Shown here: one piece after another, positions 12,021-22,940 of the stretch
Numbering within the stretch: the first letter of the stretch is position 1
How the letters are laid out: each line of letters opens with the position of its first letter
NCBI GenBank assembly: GCA_030704615.1
Contig: CM060734.1
Span: forward strand, 60,716,042-60,780,041
DNA from: Takakia lepidozioides
Taxonomy: Eukaryota; Streptophyta; Takakiopsida; Takakiales; Takakiaceae
Reading direction: 5' to 3'
Length of the DNA stretch: 64,000 nucleotides
Notes under the pieces: model-generated
Database searches by the model: none
What the model was told of the DNA's origin: nothing
What the model saw: the letters and a program-made list of their open reading frames with translations, nothing else
Program-made: the position numbers and the translations under genes

Positions 12021-12026
12021 TTGTAC

Positions 12027-15000
12027 TCATAAGACATTGTTTGCCGTAGCCTTGTGGCCATTGACCCCGCGCCCAGTTTGAACGGAACATAAAGGGACAG
12101 AAACTACCTTTGTCAGGGGCTGACGCCGGTAGTATGATTTACCTTGGAATAAACAGTTGATCCGAGATTTCCAGATATCCTCCAGAAATCCCTTCACACA
12201 AGCATCAATCTGATGTGTGTGATTTGCCCAATAGCTAGACCCCAAAAGGGCCTGGGCTTTTGGCTCAGCCTCAAGATTTTCAAAGTTGTTAAACAGAGGT
12301 ACAGGCACAATTTCCTTGATGGAATTGAAGAGGGTGTCCCGTTGGTGAGAGTACCCAGGACAATGAATCAGGAAGTGAATATTGTCTTCAGGTTGCCCAC
12401 ACAACGGGCACTTACAATCCCCCTTTCCTCTCTGCGACTGTTTGTTGTTCAAAGGTAGGCTACCCGCCCTGAGTTTGAATTTCAGTCTAGTGCCGAGGGT
12501 GGGTAGACCCTTGAGGTCATCCATGATGGCCTCACCCGTGTCACAGACTGGAAACAGGTTCAGGGAAGTTCTCTGCCTAACTTCATTTTCTTCAGACAAT
12601 TTCCTGGCAATAGACATGGCTTTGGAAACTTCAGCTTCTAAGCCAGATTTATCCAGCAGGGTCATGGCTAGTGGACTAAGATTCAGATCCTTGAAAATCT
12701 CTTCTACCCTTTTCCGCCAGGATTTAGCCTGTTTGACAGGGCGGTCCTGCTTCCAAGATATAGAGTCGATTAACTTAGGATATCTGGTATTAGCCATACG
12801 TTGCAGCTGACCCCACCATCTGATTTTGAATTCATCGCGTCGAGAGCTTAAGGGAGGAATGCCAAACCCACCCCGAACAGCCACATTAGCTGTTTTGGAG
12901 CATGCTGACATGCACTCCTTGAGCACCCCGACTTGGATGGATTCAAGAGACTTAGCCTGGTTGGAGTTATCAACCCATACAGCAGATGCATACTCCAAGG
13001 CCAGCCTGATAACGCGACAAAGCATGGTTGTTTTGACTTCAGAGTTGATCCCTCTGCAGTGAAAAAATTTAGTGAGACCCAGCGCTTTGCGTTTGCCAGA
13101 TTGAACCACTCTTTGAATATGTGCTTCCCAATTACAGTTGGAGGAAAACTCAACGCCAAGATAGGTGTAGGAGGGGAGAACAGGGATCTCTTGGCTTCCC
13201 CACTGCCACTTGAGGTCGCCTCCTCCTTCCCCCCGGTCGTTGAATGCCACCACTGCGCATTTACTGACATTGGCCTCTAGCCCCCAAAGATCAAAGTATC
13301 TCTTCGCGCAATCTATCAGCCCCTGGAGGTTGGAAGGAGTCTCCCCTATGCCTGCGAAGTCATCCGCAAACATAAGGGCTGGTATGGTAGCATCACCCAC
13401 CCTTAGCCCAAATCCCTCACTTTCCACATCCTCCAGTAGTTGATTGATGAAAACATTGAAGAGCAGAGGGGAGAGGGTACATCCTTGAGCTACACCTTGG
13501 TCTATGTCAAAGAAATTAGACTTCTGTCCATTAACAGTGACACAGCTTTGAGTGTGAGCATACAAGTTATGGACCACTCTCCACATCTTTCCCTTGATCC
13601 CGGAAGACCAGAGTCGGAGCCATAGACCGTCTCTCCACACAGTGTCATAGGCCTTTTTGACATCCAGGGAAAAGACAAAAGTAGGTTTCCCTTCTTTTTT
13701 CCTTCCCTGGATAATCTGGCTGAGTGTGAAGATATGATCCACGCAGCCCCTGTTTCGCCAAAAGCCAGCTCGGCCTTCATGGAAACAACCTCTGGACTCC
13801 AGATCAACCTCGAGACGAGTACTTATAACTCTACAGAATATTTTGCCAACCGCATTAAGAAGCGTGATGCCCCGATAGTTACCCGGCTCTTCTCTGTCAC
13901 CTCTCTTATATAAATTGACAATGACCCCCTGCCGCCATCGAAAGGGGGTAATTTCAGTCCTCCATATAAGGTTAAAGAGAAGAACAAGGGCCTCTATCAT
14001 AGGGTCACCACCATGCTTGATAAGCTCATTGACAATGCCATCAGGGCCACCAGCTTTGTGTCCGTTTAGATGCTCAATTGCTTCCGCAATCTCAGAGGAA
14101 CTAATGGGAGCGTTATAAGCCTTTGAAATATACTCCAGTTCATCAGGGCTGTCTTGAATCATAGACACAGTTCTTTCTACTGTGTCATTCCATTCTTCAG
14201 AAAACCCCTCGCTGCTAGAACTAGAATTTCTGCCAAGTGTACTGTAGTGGGTTTCAAAGGTGTTGACAATGTCAGCCGTTGAAGTCACCACTGCACCCTT
14301 AGGGGTCCTCAGCGCTTGTACTTGCTGACAATTTTTCGGCTTGTACAGACGTTGAAGGGCCAACAGTATTTCTTGTCATTACCACCGTGGTGGTTTGAAT
14401 TTATTTCCCCGTATAACTTATCCCAATATAGTTTCTTCTGAGACCTTACAAGCTGATTGATATCTTTGCAGAGCTGGTAGTACCTAACGCAAAGGTCATT
14501 ATTGACTTTCATTCTGCAGCACTCTTTATAGAGGGCTCGGCTCTCGGCAATCTTGAGTTTGACCTCATTGGTCCACCAATTAACAGCTCTACCACAGACA
14601 ATTAGTTTCCTCCCAATGATCTTTTCAGCCACAGAAGAGACGAAACTCTCCCAAGAGTCCACCGCTCTTTCGACTTCATTTCTTGCATTGCCAGCGCGAG
14701 ATTGAAGGTCTTGGAGCGAATGGACAAAGTTGGGCAGAGCCTCTTGCAAGGCCTGGACATACTCAGCCTTGACCTCTTCATTTCGGAATTTTTCAATGCG
14801 CCACTTCTGGATCGAACGTTTCACAGATCTCTTGGTGTTGGGGAAACACCTTTTGATCTCAGTCCAAACCAGAAAGTGGTCAGAGGTACCAATATCAGTT
14901 CTGTCAATTAACACATTGGCACACTGGGGAAACAGATTCTTGTCCACTATGATGTAATCCACAATGGATGGTTCCCCATTTTGGGCTTTCTCACAGGTCC

Positions 15001-15732
15001 ACTGCATCTGGTCACCTTTTGACCTATTGTTCAGGGTCGAAAGCTGAAGCTCTTCCAGACAGTTAATTAACCGTGTTCCATTAGAGTTCAGCTCGTCCTC
15101 ACCAAAAGGTCCGATGATATCATCCTGGTGAAGACCTTTACCCACCCGGGCATTGAAGTCACCCAATAAGACCACCTGACCCTTGGCAAGGAACTTAGCA
15201 CAGTCCAGCTTTACGTCTTCGAAGGCTTTATCTGCGTGAGCACTTACTACAAGTACATGTTAGGTACCAGGGATAACAGCACCACCATGGTGGTGATGCG
15301 TTGCGCACAGATCGTGTTGTTACCTGGAACTTTCATAGAACTAAGGGTCCCCTCTGTGGGCATGTAAACACGGCCCACAAGGAGGTCCTTCCTACTCACG
15401 CTGCCCTTCAATTTCACTTTCAGTCAGATACTGTGCTCATACCGCAAATCCTTGTTGATAATTTCACAATTGTCACACAAGAAATCTCGGACAAAGAAGC
15501 CAACACCTTTTTGCCCACACTTGGCAGAGGTCGCCTTAAGCGCACACATCTTGCCAAACCAACAGTAGCCGTTGACATGTCCAACCAGTTTGTCCGAAGT
15601 TTCCCATGTCTCTTGCCCAGCACAGATATGAATACCATTTGACTGAAGAACTTGTCCCACTTCAAATTGTTTCCTTTGGTTAGTCAACCCCGAGAAGTTG
15701 AAAGTGCCCAGCCGCAAGCCAGCCTTTTGCAT
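12027..15732 (-). pseudogene. LINE ORF2: endonuclease-reverse transcriptase, frameshifted
   Basis: Read on the minus strand. The N-terminal endonuclease starts near 15732 (LGTFNFSGL, then AGQETWE with the catalytic Glu). A broken stretch covers 15175-15424 (GRVYMPTEG visible). LLGDFNARVG (about 15160), VDYIIVDK and GTSDHFLVWTEI (SDH motif) complete the APE fold. A frameshift near 14360 precedes a 778-codon open frame. That frame has RT motifs HKAGGPDGI, YRGITLLNAVGKI, FSLDVKKAYDTVW (catalytic Asp), QGVAQGCTLSPLLFN and MFADDFAG (FADD codons at 13359-13370), then TYLGVEF. It also has VRGGFGIPPL and a terminal C-x2-C-x7-H-x4-C motif (CPLCGQPEDNIHFLIHC). The RT half is intact; the endonuclease half needs at least two frame corrections. 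It would reverse-transcribe its own RNA at a nicked target. Confidence 0.9.
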
Positions 15733-15757
15733 ATGGATTGTTTGCCGTCTAGGGAGC

Positions 15758-16507
15758 CTATGATTGCTCCTGGACGACCAACCACATAGGGCCTGCAGTA
15801 AACAACATACTTGGCCTAGAGCCCAATGGCTGGCACACCATATGACCTCCTACATAAAGATTCAGAGTGCCAAATCCTTCAGGCGAAGATTTAATTCTTC
15901 TAGAGTAAACCTTAAGGATTGGCAAACCATTCAGAGTGCCAAATCCTTCAGGCGAAGATTTAATTTTTCTAGAGTAAACCTTAAGGATTGGCAATCCATT
16001 CAGAGTGCCAAATCCTTCAGGTTCCTGACGCTCAGCCTCAGCACACATAGGGCCAACTAACCTGTCTGGCTGCTTGGTATCAATCTCTTCCAGGGCTTCA
16101 AACCGGTTAGAAACTTTCAAGTTGAAGTCCCCACACTTGACTGTCTTCCTAGAGCGCCTCATTGAATCACCAATGTCTAAGACCGCCCTCCAACCAGTCA
16201 AGGGGCGAATTTCTTTGAAGCTGATTTGATGTGGGATTCTATTTGTAGCAGATTTAGGCAATGAAACCTTCAAAGTACCTCTGTTATCCAATCTTGAGAT
16301 GGTGCCATTAGCCATATAATCCAAGCCTAAGCTGGAGCAGGTAGTTTTAAAGGACACATCGTCCATCCTGGGATTCACCCCAAAAACTACACATGAAGCT
16401 CTAGATTTGGCATAAGTAACCATTTCCCAGGAATCACCCTGAGTAGTGTTATTATCGGAGCGGCCAAATATTTTTTCTGTATTCGCAGGCTGTAAGTTTA
16501 AGCACAA
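15758..16507 (-). CDS. LINE ORF1-type protein with 23-residue repeats
   Basis: An open frame of about 249 codons directly upstream of ORF2 on the same strand, inside the TSD-bounded element. It opens after a TAG and the first in-frame ATG is about 29 codons in (MVTYAKSRAS). There is no classical RRM or zinc knuckle that I can name. The segment LKVSNRFEALEEID precedes a repeat tract: EGFGTLNGLPILKVYSR recurs, followed by KIKSSP or RIKSSP. The repeat unit is 23 residues (69 bp), so it keeps the frame. Function is inferred from position only: LINE ORF1 proteins bind element RNA. Confidence 0.6.
   Translation of the reverse strand: MCLNLQPANTEKIFGRSDNNTTQGDSWEMVTYAKSRASCVVFGVNPRMDDVSFKTTCSSLGLDYMANGTISRLDNRGTLKVSLPKSATNRIPHQISFKEIRPLTGWRAVLDIGDSMRRSRKTVKCGDFNLKVSNRFEALEEIDTKQPDRLVGPMCAEAERQEPEGFGTLNGLPILKVYSRKIKSSPEGFGTLNGLPILKVYSRRIKSSPEGFGTLNLYVGGHMVCQPLGSRPSMLFTAGPMWLVVQEQS
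15861..16020. repeat. 69-bp tandem repeat, 2.3 units
   Basis: Units start at 15861, 15930 and 15999, each with ttcagagtgccaaatccttc. Copies are nearly identical. The period is a multiple of three and preserves the ORF1 frame. Confidence 0.95.
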
Positions 16508-16851
16508 GGACCAACCCTAGCCCAAGTGCCGAGCATGCTAGACAGAGCATGCAACTGCCCATTTTGGGCGGAGGGGCTGCCCCCAAGCGGTAGGGGTCCG
16601 CTTGTTACCATTCAGAGATCATCACTCCAAAGGAGCTGCAGGGAATGGCCTGCGTAGGCATGTTCTAAAGAGGGAGAGGCCCCAGACTCTCCAACTAAAT
16701 CCAATGTACTACCTTACCCAAAGCAGAGTGCTTCAGGTCAAAACAAACCAAGACACGAGGTCGCAAGGCCGGCATTTAGTCACAGAGACATTTATCTACT
16801 CCCATTTCAAGTCCACCCAATGTCGATAGGCTTCCTAGAGGGCAGGGAGAG

Positions 16852-16866
16852 GGTGATGTTAAGAGA
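16852..16866. repeat. Right 15-bp target-site duplication of the LINE
   Basis: Exact copy of 12006-12020, marking the 5' boundary of the minus-strand LINE. Confidence 0.93.
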
Positions 16867-17829
16867 ATCAATTCCTAATCACATCTTTAGTGGGTCATTA
16901 CCTCACAAGCTGTCCCTGAGTCCTCTCCATCCCTGGGTCCACTCCTATGTCCAAAAGGCTGCAGTTATCGTATTTTCTCCCTCCATGTGCTGCCATCCTC
17001 CATCAATCTTGTGCAGTCATGCTGACTGAAGCAAGCAACCAACACTACCTTTAGATATTGGGGTCCTTGGTCACAAGATGTTGACATCTTGTGAGGTATC
17101 CCAAGTCCTCTCTCACTCTTTCAATCTTCCAAGGTGTGCCAGCAGTACTGGCAGTGCACCCACAACAACATGAGACACATCTGTTGCAGCTCCAAGACCA
17201 ATCTTCCTTACGTTGTGCAATATGATGTGACTGTCCACAGTCAAATCCACTCATTTCTATTGTTAGAGTACTGTGGGCTGTGCTACAGTACTCTTGCACT
17301 GAGTGCCATGGTTGAAATCCCCAAACCGACTCCGAAGGGGTTAGTACCCCGAGCTGACTGTGTCTTCAAGGATACATGATTGCCAAGATTCGCAAGGGAA
17401 AGGTCGGTGAGTCTGCCAGACTTATTACTACGTCTGCTGTCTCTCACCCCACTGGCACTAGCGTTGAACAGCCACATTTGTCGTATGGGGGCTACATGCT
17501 CTCTAGTAGGATATCAATTCCAGTACATCCATAACACCAGATTGTCATTGGTTGTGTGCAATACCCTCATGTGCTGAAACCCCACATTGTATGTACTCAG
17601 ACTGAGTGGCAACTGTTAGATCAAGATGTTTCCTCTCACCGTCAAGGGCTCTGGGGAATGTAGTATCCTGCAGTGACTATACCATCAACCAGTAGAGCAT
17701 AGCCACCGTTCACAGGTGATGATCAGTGAACTCTCTCTCTTCCCTCTTGTTCAGCTCAAACTGGGCATGGCCGTGGGGTGGGGTCTATGGTAAACAATGT
17801 CGCATGAGTATATTCTCTCTCTGCCACTT
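16867..17829. other. Unassigned DNA between the LINE and a SINE
   Basis: This stretch has no counterpart in the second copy of the PPR-ARM duplication. It is either a further insertion or sequence deleted from that copy. Short open frames have no recognisable domain. Confidence 0.5.
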
Positions 17830-18000
17830 GAGCAGGTAGCCCAGTGGTTGGGTGTTTGTGCCTTGCCTGTGCATAACCTAGGTGATCCTGGGTTCAATCC
17901 TTCAACATGTGCCTTCAGACCGTCCATTGGGCCCTCGATGGCCTATGTGCTGAGCAGTAGGCTCTGTAAATTCACTGGATGTTAAAGAAACTTTATCTTA
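17830..18000 (+). mobile_element. tRNA-derived SINE
   Basis: An internal pol III promoter is visible: box A-like ggtagcccagtggttgggtg at 17835 and box B ggttcaatcc at 17891. Spacing suits a tRNA-type promoter. The body does not fold as an intact tRNA gene. Its 3' half differs from the SINE at 19015. Confidence 0.65.
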
Positions 18001-18019
18001 TCTGTCTCCCTCTCCTGAT

Positions 18020-19786
18020 CTTTGTCTTTTGCAACAATAGTCCTGGATTGGGACATCATGTTGACCAAGATACATGAAAAATAGATTTCTGGAACACTGT
18101 ACTCTCAAGTCTGCAGATAAAGTCTGTGAGGATGCCGGAAATCTCCATAAATAATGACAGTCGCTGAATAGATCTTTGAATTGGAAACTGTTGTAGTACA
18201 TCCAAAATCTCGACATCTTGTGGATGACGTTACCCTGATTCACTTTCTTCAGCGGACAAATTGTAACTATCTAGTCAATCATTCCAAGCCGCAACAGTTC
18301 TGAATCTGGACCTTCAACACATCCAATCAAAAATCTTGAGGATGATGGATTAGCGAAGTGTTTGTAAGACCCATACACATGGACGTTCTGAGTTGGAGGG
18401 ATTGAAGGTCAAGAGCCAAGTCTTTAGTGATGGAATTGACTGGGAATTGCATCATGTTTTGACACACGGATTATCGCATGATTCTGGTGATTTTGCAACT
18501 CCGTTGTCTTGTTCACAATTGTTAAGGACCAAGCAAGCAACCTGTTATTCGGGTCATCATGAGAGGTTGAAAGACGTTATAAGGGGACTGGGAACCCTGT
18601 CTCGCTCTCATCTCGCTGTGAGCTTTCATTTTTGCAGGAGATCAGTGTAACTCGGCCTTTAAAGTCGTTGTGTGGACAAACGAAATTATGATGAGTGTTG
18701 ATCTATGTCATAGATCCTCAGTTGAACTACAAAATGGATGAGAGTACCCGGAGTTTTACGATGTGTATGTTGAATCTAGGAACAAGTTATGTGTGGGTTT
18801 TACCATCTAGTCCTCCATCTTTGCTTCAAAGAATTGATGTGGAGTGGATTTCTAGGATTGTCGTTGTCTGTCAACACCATGGTGATATTTGTCTACACAG
18901 CATAAACAACAAGACCTATGATCAAACTTGAGCAGCAAAATAACAAAAGACCCAAAGTCTTCATAAATTCCATCTCTCTAAACTAGCAGATGGATTTCAT
19001 ATTACATATGCTTCGACAACCGGCATGTAGCCCAGTGGTAGTGGCACACACCACATTGGATATGGTTGTGGGTTCAAACCACGGTCTGGTGTGTCAAGAA
19101 GGTGTCCACCTTTCAGCTGGAAGGCAGTAGCCCTTGTGGTGAAGTGACACCATAAGTTAGGAGACGTTATACTTTACATATGCTTCTCCTTGGCTCGTGC
19201 ACTTTGTCAGATCAAAATGTGGGCTTTGTTGGCTCTTCTTGAGGTAGCGCATTGGGAGAATCAATTCTTGCAGCTTTGTCTCTCATTTCCAGAATGAGGG
19301 TCTTAGCCGGTAGGCGGTACCATAATTCTTCTAAGCTCAGGAATTAATTTTCTGACAACTTTGAAGCTTTGTCAGCCTTGGGATCATGGAGTCCCCTGAA
19401 GAGTCTAAAAATCTACAGCAAATCAAAGCTAGCCTCGGAGGACCAAAAAAACAATTGCTAGAGAAGGATCAGCTTTTACCCTTGCTAACCCAATCCAAGA
19501 TACTATCTCGAAAAGAAAAACATCGTGTGGGCGAGAGAGCGATCGCTGATCTACTTCGCCACATTACCGATCCAGAGTTTACAACAAATTTGCAAGCGGA
19601 GGGAGCAAATGTTATCTTAAATGTGTGCTATGAGAAGGAGAATGTCAACAACGTATTAAGCTGCGGGGGAGCCGCAACCCTAGTTGAGTTTCTCACTTCC
19701 GATGATGAGGAGCTTCAGGCCAATGTAACGGTAGCGTTACAGAGCATTTGCTTTCAACCAGAAGGGCGTAACATAGTATGTGGCCT
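18020..19786 (+). repeat. Copy 1 of the PPR-ARM tandem duplication (intergenic and ARM part)
   Basis: From about agtcctgga at 18043 the sequence matches 22029 onward. It continues through the shared ARM start codon and breaks at about 19786 (partner about 23343). Together with 11205-12020 (partner 21183-21989) this defines a duplicated unit that runs from inside the PPR gene to inside the ARM gene. Confidence 0.85.
19015..19173 (+). mobile_element. SINE with 13-bp target-site duplication
   Basis: TTACATATGCTTC flanks the element at 19002-19014 and 19174-19186. Box A-like tagcccagtggtagtgg lies at 19028 and box B gggttcaaacc at 19070. The duplicated locus at about 22726-22740 is an empty site. 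Minus-strand relatives lie at 38167-38330 and 60161-60332. Confidence 0.9.
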
Positions 19787-19805
19787 CCTTCTTCAACACA
19801 TTTGA
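19386..19805 (+). pseudogene. Armadillo-repeat protein gene, 5' part only (duplication copy 1)
   Basis: A 139-codon frame from ATG. After a charged N-terminus, one or two ARM-type repeats appear: FTTNLQAEGANVILNVCY, then VLSCGGAATLVEFLTSDDEE and LQANVTVALQSICFQPEGR. Homology with the second copy (22941 onward) stops at about 19786, and the last six residues come from unrelated sequence. The frame is therefore a truncated copy made by the tandem duplication rather than a complete gene. ARM repeats are protein-binding solenoids, but the subfamily is not recognisable. It could still be expressed, since its promoter region was duplicated with it. Confidence 0.7.
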
Positions 19806-20029
19806 CCCTGTTTTTCCCTCTTATCAGAATCGGCCTAAATTTCCATGTTGAATTCTTCAAGTTAGCTGGTTGAGTGAATCTAGTTTGGAGTGATTTTGAC
19901 ATGATACTGCCAATATGACAACAGGAAAATATCCAAAAATAGGTAACAGAATTGAGTGGAATGAATACTTTTCTGACCCCAGTCAATGGTGGGAGAACCC
20001 GGGCAAAAAGGTGAATGCATGTCAGATTA
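19806..20029. other. Filler at the duplication junction
   Basis: This sequence lies between the end of copy 1 and a foreign PPR fragment. It matches neither copy, and I see no gene. Confidence 0.5.
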
Positions 20030-20270
20030 CCATATGTCATTCTGAACACTGCCCCGGTGGACATGTATGCCAAACATGGGGGCATCGAGGATGCAAAGGG
20101 AGTGTTCAACACTATGCAGGCTCAACAAGATGTGGTGTCGTTGAGTGCGATGCTTGCAGGGTATGCAGAGCAGGAGCGCGAAATGGAGGCTTTAGAGACC
20201 CATGAGCACATGATGGGGGGAAGGGGTGAAGCCCGACCTCATAACGTTTGTATGCGTTTGCAATGCTAAG
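20030..20270 (+). pseudogene. PPR gene fragment, distinct from the DYW gene
   Basis: The plus frame reads VDMYAKHGGIEDAKGVFNTM and then VSLSAMLAGYAEQE, followed one frameshift later by GVKPDLITFVCVCNA. These are two adjacent PPR motifs of PLS type. The sequence differs clearly from the gene at 9.6 kb, so it derives from another PPR locus. It lies in the 1.4-kb filler between the two copies of the tandem duplication. No start or stop context is preserved. Confidence 0.75.
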
Positions 20271-20639
20271 AGCCATGGTGGCTCCCCCTTACTGCATTGT
20301 AAGTGCTGCAACAGTTCGACTCTCTTCCATTTGTTTCTCAAGTGTCCATCTTTTGTCATCATAAAAACAGTCTGGACTTGCCAGGTTACTGAAACTTCCC
20401 TTCATTACGTCTTATGAGCACATTCTCTCTCCCTCTCTTGTATCTTACTTTACATTGTCTAGGGTATTCTCTCTGAATACAGGAAGTTGGGAGTGATTGG
20501 AGCACGAGGTAGGGCTTTTGTATGTAGTCCCCAATGATTGATGTCATGAAGCCAATGCATATTATTTAGACAAGGTTTTCTGTGATCTGATCTAGCAAGT
20601 GGATGTGCAGCTTGAAATCTTAGGAACGTTCCCTGGGAC

Positions 20640-20900
20640 TCTATTTTAGTATCTATTTCAGTATTTCAGTATTTCAAACAAGATTTTCAGTATTTCAATA
20701 TTTCAGCGAGTTTTTTAGCAAGTATTTTAGTATTTCAGCGAGTTTTTCAGCAAGTATTTCAGTATTTCAGCGAGCTTTTCAGCAAGTATTTCAGTATTTC
20801 AGCCAGTTTGTCAGCAAGTATATTGATATTTCAGCCAGTTCTTCAACAAGTATTTTAATATTTCAATGAGTATTTCAACAAGCATCTCAATATTTCAATA
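20640..20900. repeat. Minisatellite, 32-bp period
   Basis: Imperfect units containing cagtatttcagcgagttttt and cagcaagtatt recur, for example with cagcg at 20704 and 20736. The tract decays at both ends and lies in the filler at the duplication junction. Confidence 0.85.
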
Positions 20901-21182
20901 ACTAGTAAATTGGAAGATCACTTTTGTAATATCATACATCAATAAAGTTATGCCAAGACCTTTGTCCCTGAATTTATAAATAAATAAGCATTCCTCTTAT
21001 GCAGAACTTGTTTGACATATAATTCGAATATAAAGTAAACGGCCAACGCCCTTACAAAAAAGATAAAAATAAAATAAAATCGAATATGTGATATGCAATA
21101 TGATATATTTCAATATAATATTTTTGGGGAAATTTTGAACTTAAGAGTTGTAGGGTGGAGCCATTACGCGACTAGCCGCTTG
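20901..21182. other. AT-rich filler
   Basis: A low-complexity A/T stretch up to the breakpoint of the PPR copy at about 21183. No gene seen. Confidence 0.6.
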
Positions 21183-21208
21183 TTGGTGTTCTCTCTGCAT
21201 GCAGCCAT

Positions 21209-21985
21209 GTGGGTCTCGTGGAGGAAGGCTGTCACTATTTCCAATCGATGAGACGAGATCATGGCATCACACCTAGGAGGGAGCACTATGGCTGTGTAAT
21301 TGACCTTCTTGGCCGGGCAGGGCGCTTAGCAGAGGACTTCATCAACGGAATGCCATTTGAACCACATGCTGCAGAGTGGGGGGCCTTGCTTCGTGCCTGC
21401 AGAATCCATGGCAATGTGAAGCTTGCTGAACGTGCTGTAGCTGGTCTCCTGAAGCAGAAACCACAAAATGCGGGGGTATACGTGCTGCTCTCAAACATTT
21501 ATTCTATGGCTGGCAGGTGGGATGATGTAGCAAAGGTGAGAAAAGCAATGGAGGACAGAGGTGTGAAAAAGGAGCAAGGACGCAGCTGGATTGAGATCAA
21601 TAACAGGGTACATACTTTTGTTACAGAAGACAGAATACACCCACAAACAGAGGAGATCTACCTCGAGTTGGGGAGATTGTTTAGGCAAATGATGGAGGCA
21701 GGATATGTGCCAGACACGCGCTTCGTCTTGCATGTGGATCAGAAGACAAAGGCACAAGCTCTCTGCCACCACAGTGAAAAGCTGGCCATTGCTTTTGGAC
21801 TCATCAGTACACCCCCTGGGACAACTATCCGCATAATCAAGAATCTTGGGGTGTGTGGGGATTGTCATATGGCCACGAAGTTCATCTCCAAGATAGTTAG
21901 GCGAGAAATTGTTGCAAGGGATGCCAATCGTTTTCATTACTTCAAGCAGGGGGTGTGTTCTTGTGGTGACTACTGGCGATGTTAA
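21209..21985 (+). pseudogene. 5'-truncated duplicate of the PPR-DYW gene (E and DYW domains only)
   Basis: Near-identical to 11205-12017 of the intact gene, starting abruptly at about 21183 in the last PPR motif. The frame stays open for about 258 codons. It retains HSEKLAIAFGLI, CGDCH and CSCGDYW. Differences include two in-frame deletions (three residues in the GRAGRL...AEDF stretch, one in VLH-VDQK) and several substitutions. The TGA after DYW has become CGA, adding Arg-Cys before TAA. There is no start codon or organelle-targeting region. It is most simply a by-product of tandem duplication. A DYW-only protein acting in trans is conceivable but unsupported. Confidence 0.9.
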
Positions 21986-21989
21986 GAGA

Positions 21990-22940
21990 ACCAACATTCA
22001 CACCAACCCATTTTCTTTTTCAACGGTAGTCCTGGACTGGCACATCATGTTGATCAAGATACATGAAACATAGATTTCTGGAACACTGTACTCTCAGATT
22101 AAGTCTGTGAAGGATGCTGGAAAATCTCTGTTAAGTAGTGACAATGTTGAATTGGAAACTGTTGTGGTACATCCAAAAACTTGACATCTTGTGGATGACG
22201 TTACCCTGATTCACTTTCTTCAGCGGACAAATAGTAACTATCTAGTCAATCATGCCAAGCGGCAACAATTTTGAATCTGGAGCAACCTGTTATTCGGGTC
22301 ATCATGAGAGGTTGAAAGGCGGTTATAAGGGAACTCGGGAACCCTCTCTCGCTGCTTTCATTTTCGCAATGTGGAGATCAGTGTAACTCGGCCTTTAACA
22401 TTGTGTGACTAACGACATTATGATGAGTGTTGATCTATGTCATAGATCCTCAGTTGATCTAGAGAAGGGATGAGGGTACACGGAGTTTTGCAATGTCTGT
22501 TGTATGTTGAATGGAACAAGTTGTGTGTGGGTTTTAACATCTAGTCCTCCATCTTTGATTCTGAAATTGGTGTGGAGCCAATTTCTAGGATTGTTGTTGT
22601 ATGTCAACACCATGGTGATCTTTGTCTACACAGCAGGACCAATGATCAAACTTGAGCAGCAAATTTATAGCGGACCCAAAGTCTTCATAAATTCCATCTC
22701 TCTAAGCTAGCAAATGGATTTCACATTACATATGTTGAATCTCGTTGGCTCGTGCACTTTGTCACATCAAAATGAGGGCTGTGTTGGCTCTTCTCGAGGT
22801 AGCGACATTGGGAGAATCGATTCTTGCAGCTTTGTCTCCCCTTTCCAGAATGAGAGTCTCGGCCAATAGGCGGAACCATATTCTTCTAAGCTCATGAATT
22901 AATTTTCTGACAACTTTGAAGCTTTGTCAGCCTTGGGATC
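21990..22940 (+). repeat. Copy 2 of the PPR-ARM intergenic region
   Basis: Matches 18043-19385 with small indels, but lacks the SINE found at 19015-19173 and the insertions between 12021 and about 18020. It leads directly into the second ARM copy. Confidence 0.85.

Larger units (their letters stand above)
12021..16851 (-). mobile_element. Apparently full-length APE-type LINE, 4.83 kb
   Basis: Bounded by a perfect 15-bp TSD (12006-12020 and 16852-16866). On the minus strand it carries a short 5' UTR, an ORF1-type frame (15758-16507), an apurinic-type endonuclease, an RT and a C-terminal CCHC motif. The last frame stops only six bases before the 3' end, and there is no poly-A or microsatellite tail. 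Decay is limited to a few frameshifts in the endonuclease half. Because a duplicated copy of the PPR 3' end at 21.98 kb lacks the element, insertion probably followed that duplication. The LINE clade is uncertain: the protein is unlike the L1-type fragments elsewhere in this window. Confidence 0.92.
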
